6,202 nt of DNA, taken from assembly GCA_021811865.1 (NCBI GenBank), contig JAKAQB010000135.1:1-6202 (forward strand), given 5' to 3'. Numbering within the stretch: position 1 is the first letter of the stretch; every line of letters begins with the position of its first letter. Position numbers and translations under genes: made by a program. This DNA comes from Actinomycetes bacterium (GTDB lineage Bacteria > Actinomycetota > Acidimicrobiia > Acidimicrobiales > Palsa-688). Shown one piece after another: positions 1 to 4,935 of the stretch. A model generated the notes under the pieces. That model did no database searches. It was not told the DNA's origin and saw only the letters and a list, made by a program, of their open reading frames with translations.

Positions 1-1248
1 CGCGCTGCCGACGCCTCGTGGATGGCCTCCAACGGGTTCCGACTCGTCCGGCTCGGCGTCCTGTTCAGCGGGCTCATGCCGACGCCCGGAAAGGTGAGCA
101 GGCGCTACCTGGCGGCGATCACGTCCGGCGTCGACCTGCTCGCCCGGTTCCACATCTTCACCCTCATCGACTTCCACCAAGACGGCTACGGTCCGGCGGT
201 CGGTAGTGACGGCTTTCCCGCCTGGATGACCCTCACCCGAGGTGCAGCCTCGGTCAATGCGCACTTCCCCCAGTACTACGTCATGGATCCGGCGGTCCAG
301 CAGGCCTTCCAGAGCTTCTGGGACAACGCCCGCCGGCCGGGCGGCGTCGGTCTGCAGACGTATGCGCTCATGGGCTACGCCGCGGTGGCGAGGCAGTTCG
401 CTCGAGATCCGTGGGTGATCGGGTACGACGTGCTGAACGAGCCGTGGCCCGGGACCACGTGGGCCCCGTGCCTCGCACCAGCAGGATGCCCCAGCCTGGT
501 GCGAAGCGAGCTGACGCCGTTCTACGACAAGGTCGCCGCAGTCATCCGACGCCAGGGCTCACGCCAGATCGTCTTCGAAGAGCCGTTCGCGACGTTCAAC
601 CTTGGCGGCTCGGCTCCCGACCTCTCCCTTCCCGCGGGGCAGGCAGGCATGAGCTTCCACATGTACACGAGCACGCCAGCAGCCGAGCCCGGGCTCATCT
701 CCAAGTCGCTGGCCTGGTCTCGCTCGACCGGGGGAGCCTTGCTCGACAGCGAGTGGAGCTCGGCTACCGGGGCATCTGGGATCGTGCGCCAGGCGGGTGA
801 GCTCGACGCTGCTTTGGTGCCGTGGGCGTACTGGTCCTTCGCCGGCTGCTCGACGGGCTGCAGGCGCGGGGAGTCCACCTCAGCGGTGATCCCCGATCTG
901 GCCAAAGCGCCCTCTGGGACGAACCTGAACCAGACGATCGCCTCGAGCCTCACCCAGCCGTACCCGCTGGCAACGGCCGGTGTTCCGACCGCCGACAGCT
1001 ACGACACGACCACCAGGACGCTCCGGTTCGCCTACTCGACGTCGGAGGTGACCGGCGGCTCCTTCGCCAAAGGCACCGTCACCGTGATCGAGGCCCCGAC
1101 GAGTGTCTACCCGAGCGGGTACACGGTGAGCGTGAGCGGGGCGAGGGTGGTGTCCAAGCCGTGTTCGTCGCTCCTCGAGATCGAAGCCGCAGCCGGTGCC
1201 CGGGTCGTCCGGGTCACTGTCGACCCCGCGTCGAACTGCCCCCAGTGA
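1..1248 (+). CDS. Glycoside hydrolase family 5, endoglycoceramidase-like (5'-truncated)
   Basis: The reading frame is open from base 1, so the N-terminus, including any signal peptide, lies off the left edge; 415 residues remain. GH5 retaining hydrolases cleave beta-glycosidic bonds. Numbering from the Met at base 22, the barrel shows IDFHQDGYG (49-57), the acid/base glutamate E140 in DVLNEPWPG, an active-site histidine H213 in SFHMYT, and the nucleophile E244 in LLDSEWSS. From about residue 313 a beta-sandwich follows (PYPLATAGVP, then SYDTTTRTLRFAYST), like the C-terminal domain of endoglycoceramidases and related GH5 enzymes. Six cysteines, two in CLAPAGC and two in CSTGC, fit a secreted disulfide-bonded protein. 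The family and the catalytic pair are clear. The substrate is not: glycosphingolipid, steryl glucoside or another beta-glucoside are all possible. Hairpins after the stop suggest it ends its transcript. Confidence 0.9.
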   Translation, partial: RAADASWMASNGFRLVRLGVLFSGLMPTPGKVSRRYLAAITSGVDLLARFHIFTLIDFHQDGYGPAVGSDGFPAWMTLTRGAASVNAHFPQYYVMDPAVQQAFQSFWDNARRPGGVGLQTYALMGYAAVARQFARDPWVIGYDVLNEPWPGTTWAPCLAPAGCPSLVRSELTPFYDKVAAVIRRQGSRQIVFEEPFATFNLGGSAPDLSLPAGQAGMSFHMYTSTPAAEPGLISKSLAWSRSTGGALLDSEWSSATGASGIVRQAGELDAALVPWAYWSFAGCSTGCRRGESTSAVIPDLAKAPSGTNLNQTIASSLTQPYPLATAGVPTADSYDTTTRTLRFAYSTSEVTGGSFAKGTVTVIEAPTSVYPSGYTVSVSGARVVSKPCSSLLEIEAAAGARVVRVTVDPASNCPQ

Positions 1249-1281
1249 GCCACGGGCGAGGAGTGACCGCGGCGTCGTCGT

Positions 1282-1301
1282 CACGTCCGGTCCAGGACGT
1301 G
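1282..1301. terminator. Hairpin 33 bases after the GH5 stop
   Basis: A perfect 7-bp stem (CACGTCC at 1282-1288, GGACGTG at 1295-1301) closes a 6-base loop. There is no T-run behind it. It may be a U-less terminator of the kind proposed in actinobacteria, or it may only stabilise the 3' end of the message. Confidence 0.35.
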
Positions 1302-1330
1302 GTCCGCTCGTCACAGTGAGGTACGCCACT

Positions 1331-1368
1331 TCCTCGGGTCGAGACCACCTGCGGTGGTCTCGGGAGGA
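1331..1368. terminator. Strong hairpin, candidate terminator for the GH5 gene
   Basis: A perfect 10-bp stem (CGAGACCACC at 1340-1349, GGTGGTCTCG at 1353-1362) closes a 3-base loop. An outer 5-bp stem (TCCTC at 1331-1335, GAGGA at 1364-1368) extends it across a small asymmetric bulge. It is the strongest hairpin seen in the window and lies about 80 bases after the GH5 stop. No T-tract follows, so intrinsic termination is likely rather than certain. An operator is the alternative. Confidence 0.5.
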
Positions 1369-1534
1369 ACCTCGGCGGTGATGGATCTCCGGTGGGCTTC
1401 GGGTCGGCCCCGTGAGGGAGATCGTCGCTGGGGTTCTGCCGGCGAGCCGACTCGGTTGAGGGAATCGACGGGCCACGCTGAGAGGGACGGGACGCTCGTG
1501 CCGGCGTTGTTGCGCATCGGATGCCCACAAGCAC

Positions 1535-1555
1535 GGGTGACCGCGGTGGTCACCC
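1535..1555. repeat. 8-bp inverted repeat in the gap
   Basis: GGGTGACC (1535-1542) and GGTCACCC (1548-1555) form a perfect 8-bp stem around GCGGT. It stands 287 bases from the GH5 stop and 325 bases from the CMD stop, so it is far from both for a terminator. It may be a protein-binding site or part of an unrecognised small RNA. Confidence 0.45.
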
Positions 1556-1879
1556 ACATCCGGCGCCGCTTCGCGTCCGTCCCGGGAGCTGGCGAAGCAT
1601 CCCCGCTCAGCGCCGCCGGAGCATCGTCGTCGAGCGGTGCCGGCGACAGGAGGTCGGTATTGCTCCTCCAAAGGCGCGCGGTCCTCGCTACGTTCGGTCT
1701 ACTCACAGGCTGGCAGTCGGCGGGAAAGCCCGATGGGCACGGCACAGCTCCCTCGATCGCGAGCGGCTGGTCAGGCTCGGAGGGTGCGCCTGACGCCCGG
1801 CTGGTCACGCGCCGCCGCCGGGTTGGCTGCGGGGGCTTGGTTGCTGGCGATGGTCGCGGCGAGGAGTGCCTGGCTGCTG

Positions 1880-2290
1880 TTACGGCTCTGCCCTGTCCCG
1901 ACTTTGGTCGGTCTCGAGCTCGGCGATGACTGAGACGGCGAGGGCGTAGGCGGGCATGCCGGCGGTGACGAGGGAGGTCTCTGCTACGCCGACCAGGTCG
2001 GTGATGCCGGCCCCGGCCCGAAGCGCCGCCCGGGCGTGAAGACGGGCAGGGCCTTCATGCCCCAAGGCCACGAGCTGGGCGAAGTGCACGAGCTGCTGGG
2101 TCTTCGGGTCGAGGGGGTTCTCGGCGAGGAGCACCCGGCGCAACTCTTCGATGGTCTCGACGGCATCGAGACGCCCTGTGGCCTGGGCCAGGGCGAGGCG
2201 TTCCTCGATGTCGCGCGGGACGGCCCCGAAGACCGTGTGGTAGCGGTCGCGGATGGCCTCAGCGCGCTCGGGCAGTCTCGGCGAGGTCAT
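1880..2290 (-). CDS. Carboxymuconolactone decarboxylase (CMD) family protein, PcaC-like
   Basis: A 136-residue protein, a normal length for a single CMD domain. Residues 73-115 (LVALGHEGPARLHARAALRAG, then GVAETSLVTAGMPAY) match the CMD core, with H85 at the conserved histidine. AhpD-type members carry CxxC seven and four residues before this histidine; here those positions are H78 and P81, so peroxidase-type redox chemistry is unlikely. The pattern is instead that of true 4-carboxymuconolactone decarboxylases (PcaC), which lack the cysteines. The start is the ATG at 2290, whose ATGA overlaps the stop of the upstream aldolase gene. A longer in-frame start would add an Arg-rich stretch lying entirely antisense to nothing but inside the aldolase gene, so it is rejected. 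Translational coupling implies one pathway with the aldolase. The family is sure; the substrate is not. Confidence 0.87.
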   Translation of the reverse strand: MTSPRLPERAEAIRDRYHTVFGAVPRDIEERLALAQATGRLDAVETIEELRRVLLAENPLDPKTQQLVHFAQLVALGHEGPARLHARAALRAGAGITDLVGVAETSLVTAGMPAYALAVSVIAELETDQSRDRAEP

Positions 2291-2952
2291 TTGCGCACCC
2301 GCGCCATCGATGCCCGCACCGCTTCGAGGGCGCCGCCGGGGAGGTCGACCGCCCCGCCGATGGTCTGGGCGGCGAGCTCGGCTTCGGCGGCTTCTTCGAT
2401 GGCGATGACGAGCCGGGCGGCGCCCATGGGGTCGGCGCCGAAGGCGAGAAGCCCATGGTTGGCGAGGAGTACTGCGGCGGTGGTCGGGTGGGTGTCCAGG
2501 GCGGCGGCGATGCCGCGCACCGAGACGTCCGATCCCCGCGGTCCCCACGGCACCACGGGGACCGGCTCGGCTTGGCCGAAACGCAGCAGCGGCTCGGCCC
2601 GGCAGGGCAGCTCCTTGTTGGCGAGCGCGAAGGCGGTGGCGGAGGGCGAGTGGGTGTGGATGACTCCGCCGAGTTCGGGGCGGGCCTTGTAGACGACGGC
2701 GTGCATGGCGACGATCTCGGCGTTCTCCGGTCCCAGCTCGCCGTCGAGGACGTCACCGTCGAGGTTGCAGGTGGCGATCTGATCGGGGCGCAGCTCACGG
2801 ACCATGCCGGTGGTGGTGAGGGCGAAGCGCTCGCCGTCGAGGCGGCTGCTCAGGTTGGCGTGTCCGGCGTGCGACATGACCCCGGCAGCGAAGAGGTGCC
2901 GGGCGGCGGCGACGACCGCCTCGCCGGCACCGGTTGGGAGTTGTGCAGTCAT
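2287..2952 (-). CDS. Class II aldolase/adducin family protein
   Basis: A 221-residue cytoplasmic enzyme of the usual family length. Class II aldolases and their relatives use a divalent metal to make or stabilise an enediolate. Visible signatures are SHAGHANLSSR (27-37), TTTGM (46-50), the metal ligands H99 and H101 in VIHTHSP, and the third ligand H166 in LLANHGLLAFG. E79 in AEIVAMH is the likely catalytic acid, but it sits one residue further from the following His than in fuculose aldolase. The start is set by AGGAGG (2960-2965), 7 bases ahead of ATG; a longer N-terminal version would include this site and is rejected. Members include sugar-phosphate aldolases, epimerases and 3,4-dihydroxyphthalate decarboxylases. 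Coupling to a PcaC-like gene makes the last attractive, but this is inference. Confidence 0.92.
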   Translation of the reverse strand: MTAQLPTGAGEAVVAAARHLFAAGVMSHAGHANLSSRLDGERFALTTTGMVRELRPDQIATCNLDGDVLDGELGPENAEIVAMHAVVYKARPELGGVIHTHSPSATAFALANKELPCRAEPLLRFGQAEPVPVVPWGPRGSDVSVRGIAAALDTHPTTAAVLLANHGLLAFGADPMGAARLVIAIEEAAEAELAAQTIGGAVDLPGGALEAVRASMARVRK

Positions 2953-2959
2953 GCAAGAG

Positions 2960-2965
2960 CCTCCT
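2960..2965 (-). promoter_or_regulatory. Ribosome binding site of the aldolase gene
   Basis: On the minus strand AGGAGG lies 7 bases before the ATG at 2952. It is a near-perfect Shine-Dalgarno sequence and fixes this start over upstream in-frame Met codons. Confidence 0.85.
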
Positions 2966-2981
2966 CTGTTCTTGGGACGCG

Positions 2982-3001
2982 GGCCCAATGTCGGTTGGGC
3001 C
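2982..3001. promoter_or_regulatory. 7-bp inverted repeat in the leader of the aldolase gene
   Basis: GGCCCAA (2982-2988) and TTGGGCC (2995-3001) are perfect arms around a 6-base spacer, 30 bases upstream of the aldolase start. It could be an operator or a leader hairpin. No long T-run follows on the minus strand. Confidence 0.4.
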
Positions 3002-3018
3002 GGGGCAACAGATCCACC

Positions 3019-3034
3019 ATACCCAGGTGGGTAT
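3019..3034. promoter_or_regulatory. Perfect palindrome ATACCCA-GG-TGGGTAT, candidate operator
   Basis: The arms ATACCCA (3019-3025) and TGGGTAT (3028-3034) match exactly. The site lies between the minus-strand aldolase operon and the plus-strand DsrE-like operon. A further half-site ATACCCA occurs at 3083-3089. From memory, operators of CsoR-family repressors (copper, persulfide and related sensors) have the form ATACCC...GGGTAT, and this fits. No such regulator gene is in the window. A -10-like TATGGT on the minus strand (3016-3021) overlaps the left arm, so binding could block that promoter. Confidence 0.5.
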
Positions 3035-3051
3035 CTCTCGATGACGTGGGG

Positions 3052-3057
3052 TAGAAG
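3052..3057 (+). promoter_or_regulatory. Possible -10 element (TAGAAG) for the rightward transcript
   Basis: TAGAAG ends six bases before the ATG at 3064, so transcription would begin at or next to that ATG and give a leaderless message, which is common in actinobacteria. The -35 area would fall on the right arm of the palindrome. The last base departs from the TANNNT pattern, so support is weak. Confidence 0.22.
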
Positions 3058-3063
3058 CGGACG

Positions 3064-3300
3064 ATGAGGTCGTCTCGAAGTCATACCCACCCGGTCGGAT
3101 CCCTGCAGCGGCGTGCTGGCCGGCTGGCATGCGAGCAGGTCTGCCGCTCTCGGGGCGGGTGGACCGGGGCGGGCGGGGGTGGTGACGGAGATCGAGATGT
3201 CTGCTCTGGCCGGTGGGGCGACAGCGAGTCCGGAACCGGCACGGCGCCCGGCGCCGTACTGGGCACGGGAGAGCGGCCACCCGCGGGGCAGCGACCGTGA
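3064..3300 (+). CDS. Possible small hypothetical protein, 78 aa
   Basis: No family was recognised. The translation is rich in Gly and Arg, with a CEQVC pair near residue 23 and a third Cys near residue 47. Two points favour it. Its TGA overlaps the GTG start of the DsrE-like gene in a GTGA overlap, and a -10-like TAGAAG stands where a leaderless start would need it. Against it are the low-complexity composition, the absence of a ribosome binding site and a competing open frame at 3179-3337. It may be chance, a leader peptide or a decayed gene. Confidence 0.2.
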   Translation: MRSSRSHTHPVGSLQRRAGRLACEQVCRSRGGWTGAGGGGDGDRDVCSGRWGDSESGTGTAPGAVLGTGERPPAGQRP

Positions 3301-3650
3301 GCGCGGACGGCGAAAGGGGCGTGGTGGTGCACCTTGACGAGGACGGAGACGACAAGTACAGGGCAGTGCTGCGCAACGTGGCCAACCTGGTCACCGATCT
3401 GGGCGGCCAGGCGACAGTGGAGCTGGTCACCCACGGCCCTGGCATCGGGGTGTGCCTGGCCGACAGCCTGCTGGCCGAGGATCTGCAGGACCTGATCGGC
3501 CGGGGGGTGGTGGCAGCAGCATGCGAGCACACCCTCGATGCGAGGGGCATCGCCCGTGAGCGTCTGGCGGCAGGTGTGGTGACGGTGCCATCGGGGATGG
3601 CCGAGTTGGTGCGCAGGCAGCAGAAGGGTTGGGCGTATGTCCGGCCGTGA
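3297..3650 (+). CDS. DsrE/DsrF-like (YchN-type) family protein
   Basis: A 117-residue protein close to the usual length of the DsrE-like family. Some members relay sulfur as protein persulfides in the cytoplasm; many have no proven role. The whole chain fits the family: VVVHLDEDGDDKYRAVLRN (9-27), ELVTHGPGIGVCL (42-54), AAACEHTLDARGI (74-86), and the C-terminal VPSGMAELVRRQQKGWAYVRP. C76 is at the conserved cysteine position and is the likely sulfur carrier; C53 is a second cysteine. The start is GTG at 3297 with GGGG 8 bases ahead. The in-frame ATG at 3213 adds a basic stretch foreign to the family and is rejected; GTG at 3321 is possible. The 3' end overlaps the ModA-like gene by 14 bases, so the two are surely co-transcribed. 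Confidence 0.88.
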   Translation: MSADGERGVVVHLDEDGDDKYRAVLRNVANLVTDLGGQATVELVTHGPGIGVCLADSLLAEDLQDLIGRGVVAAACEHTLDARGIARERLAAGVVTVPSGMAELVRRQQKGWAYVRP

Positions 3651-4488
3651 GGACGGCCAGGCGCCGCAGCCTGCAGTCGAGTTCGCGGCGGCGCCGTTCG
3701 ACATGGTGGAGGACCTCTGCGGGGATCCGGCGGCGGATCTGGTGGTGCTCATGGCCGGGAACCAGTACATGGTGGTTCCTGACTTGGTGGACGGCTTCTT
3801 GTCCGCCCACCGATCGATCGGTTCGGTCTTCTACGAGACCCTGCCCCCGGGTGTGATCGCCGCCCAGCTGCGGGCCGGGGGGCTGCGGATGGGGTCGCTG
3901 GAACTGCGGGTCCGCCCCGACGTGATGGCCTCGAGCCCCGCCGCGCTCGCCGACCTCGAACACGACGGTCTGGTCGGCTCGGGGCGCACGTACGCGAGCA
4001 ACGACCTGGCGCTGCTCGTGGCGGCTGGCAATCCGGCCGGGGTGGGCGGCTGGGTGGACCTGGGCCGTTCCGGGGTGCGGGTGGCCTTCCCCGATCCTCA
4101 CGCCGAGGGCATCGGCGCCCTAGCGTTCGAGGCCCTCGAGGCGTCGGGCGGTGCGGGCTTGCGCCAGAAGGTCGCGACGGACAAAGCGGCGGCCGGCGAG
4201 GTGGTCTTCACCAGCATCCACCACCGCCAAGGCCCCGCCTGGCTCGCCGATGGAACAACCGACGTGGCGGTCGTATGGTCCACCGAGGCCCGCCACCACC
4301 TCCATCGTGGCGCACCGTTCGAGATGATCGCCATCCCCGAGGCAGAGAACCGCCGGGGCGGCTACGCGGCCGCCGTGGTGGCCGATCCCGCGCATCCCGA
4401 GGCCGCCGGCTGGTTCATCGACCACCTGTGCGGCGAGGCGGGCCGCGCGGCATACGCCGCCCACGGCTTCACCCTCCCTGGAGGATGA
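3637..4488 (+). CDS. ModA-like substrate-binding protein without signal peptide
   Basis: A 283-residue protein resembling periplasmic molybdate-binding proteins of ABC transporters. Recognisable parts are LVVLMAGNQYMVVPDLVDGF (35-54), where the first strand and helix of the binding fold begin; YASNDLALLVAAGNP (119-133); the hinge-region segment VDLGRSGVRVAFPDPHAEGIG (140-160); DVAVVWSTEA (209-218); and a C-terminal GYAAAVVADPAHPEAAGWFIDHL. The N-terminus (MSGREDGQAPQPAVEF) has neither a hydrophobic segment nor a lipobox, so it should stay in the cytoplasm. No permease or ATPase follows. The ATG at 3637 has AGAAGGG ahead and sits within the end of the DsrE-like gene. The ligand is unknown; molybdate, tungstate or another oxyanion, or a small organic acid, are possible. 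The fold assignment is fairly sure, the job is not. Confidence 0.8.
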   Translation: MSGREDGQAPQPAVEFAAAPFDMVEDLCGDPAADLVVLMAGNQYMVVPDLVDGFLSAHRSIGSVFYETLPPGVIAAQLRAGGLRMGSLELRVRPDVMASSPAALADLEHDGLVGSGRTYASNDLALLVAAGNPAGVGGWVDLGRSGVRVAFPDPHAEGIGALAFEALEASGGAGLRQKVATDKAAAGEVVFTSIHHRQGPAWLADGTTDVAVVWSTEARHHLHRGAPFEMIAIPEAENRRGGYAAAVVADPAHPEAAGWFIDHLCGEAGRAAYAAHGFTLPGG

Positions 4489-4494
4489 CCCACC

Positions 4495-4560
4495 GTGACC
4501 GCCGAGCCCACCGAGGGACAGCTGGCCCGTGTGATGGGTGAACTGGACGAACCCGGCTGA
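4495..4560 (+). pseudogene. 21-codon ORF, possible stump of a third operon gene
   Basis: GGAGG at 4480-4484 lies 10 bases before a GTG that begins VTAEPTEGQLARVMGELDEPG and then stops at TGA. The site is placed just as the next gene of the operon would be, 6 bases after the ModA-like stop, and the sequence looks like a normal protein N-terminus. No continuation was found in any frame downstream. It is either a gene truncated by deletion or frameshift, a very small protein, or chance. Confidence 0.3.
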
Positions 4561-4570
4561 TCGCAGCAAT

Positions 4571-4644
4571 CAGCTACCAACAGTGACTTGTGCTCGCCCT
4601 GCCGATCGGGGTGACCAGTCGGGCGGTCGTCGGGCGAGTAGCTG
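4571..4644. repeat. Nested inverted repeats after the DsrE/ModA-like operon
   Basis: CAGCTA (4571-4576) pairs with TAGCTG (4639-4644), and inside it CTCGCCC (4593-4599) pairs with GGGCGAG (4632-4638), directly adjacent on the right side. A palindrome CCGATCGG (4602-4609) lies in the centre. It begins 10 bases after the small ORF and could form a transcript-end structure. No T-run follows. Confidence 0.35.
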
Positions 4645-4698
4645 TAGTGGTCGGCCGGCCCGCACACGTCACAACCGCCGTCATCAACGGCCCGCCGC

Positions 4699-4730
4699 GC
4701 TCGGCTCTCGGCGGGTGAGCCCGGCCGAGC
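4699..4730. repeat. 7-bp inverted repeat
   Basis: GCTCGGC (4699-4705) and GCCGAGC (4724-4730) are perfect arms around 18 bases. The site lies in the gap between two convergent operons, so it could act as a terminator for either. A shorter competing stem exists inside it, and support is modest. Confidence 0.25.
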
Positions 4731-4935
4731 ATGTCGGCGAGTGGCGCACCGACCAGGACGAGCGACAGCTCGCATAGCGGGTGTCTCAGCGACCGGCTTC
4801 CTCCCAGGGCGAGAGCGCCGCACCGCGTGGCTCGTTCGGCCGCTGGTCCGCCGGCCTCTCCTGGCGCGCAAGGGATCCTCCACGCATCGTGTCCGGCTCT
4901 GCCGTCAGCAGCGTGCTCCGGGGACCACGCCGGGC

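Larger units (their letters stand above)
1249..1879. other. Gene-poor region between the GH5 gene and the convergent aldolase/CMD operon
   Basis: This 631-base gap lies between two genes that converge on it. Frames on both strands stay open for up to 190 codons, but the translations are rich in Arg, Ser and Gly, show no family motif, lack ribosome binding sites and disagree with one another, as expected of chance ORFs in GC-rich DNA. It holds three clear inverted repeats (1282-1301, 1331-1368, 1535-1555). It could be a decayed gene or terminator DNA. No protein remnant was recognised. Confidence 0.6.
2953..3296. other. Divergent intergenic control region
   Basis: This 344-base stretch separates the two divergent operons. 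The left 110 bases carry the aldolase ribosome binding site and two perfect inverted repeats. The right part (3064-3296) holds overlapping short ORFs in two frames and no recognised protein family. One of these, 3064-3300, is listed separately as a weak candidate. Confidence 0.6.
4561..4935. other. Gap between convergent operons
   Basis: 375 bases without a recognisable gene. Open frames here are short or are antisense extensions of the lactonase gene. The stretch holds the inverted repeats at 4571-4644 and 4699-4730. If the ORF at 4495 is a truncated gene, its missing part has been deleted rather than decayed in place. Confidence 0.55.

Noticed and set aside
1601..1760. Possible riboswitch or structured RNA suggested by CGGGAAAGCCCG and nearby short stems
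   Set aside because: The stem is only 4 bp and no consensus of a known riboswitch could be matched.
1354..1929. A 191-codon + strand frame in the first gap
   Set aside because: It has no family match or ribosome binding site, is Arg/Ser/Gly-rich, contains a strong hairpin near its start and runs into the antisense of the CMD gene.
2291..2548. N-terminal extension of the CMD protein
   Set aside because: It would be an Arg/His-rich shadow inside the aldolase gene. The ATGA-overlapping start gives the normal family length.
2953..3090. N-terminal extension of the aldolase
   Set aside because: It would place the AGGAGG ribosome binding site and two inverted repeats inside the gene, and the added residues do not fit the family.
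3081..4101. Long minus-strand frames opposite the DsrE-like and ModA-like genes
   Set aside because: Their translations are Arg-, Pro- and His-rich without motifs, while the + strand frames match known families from end to end.
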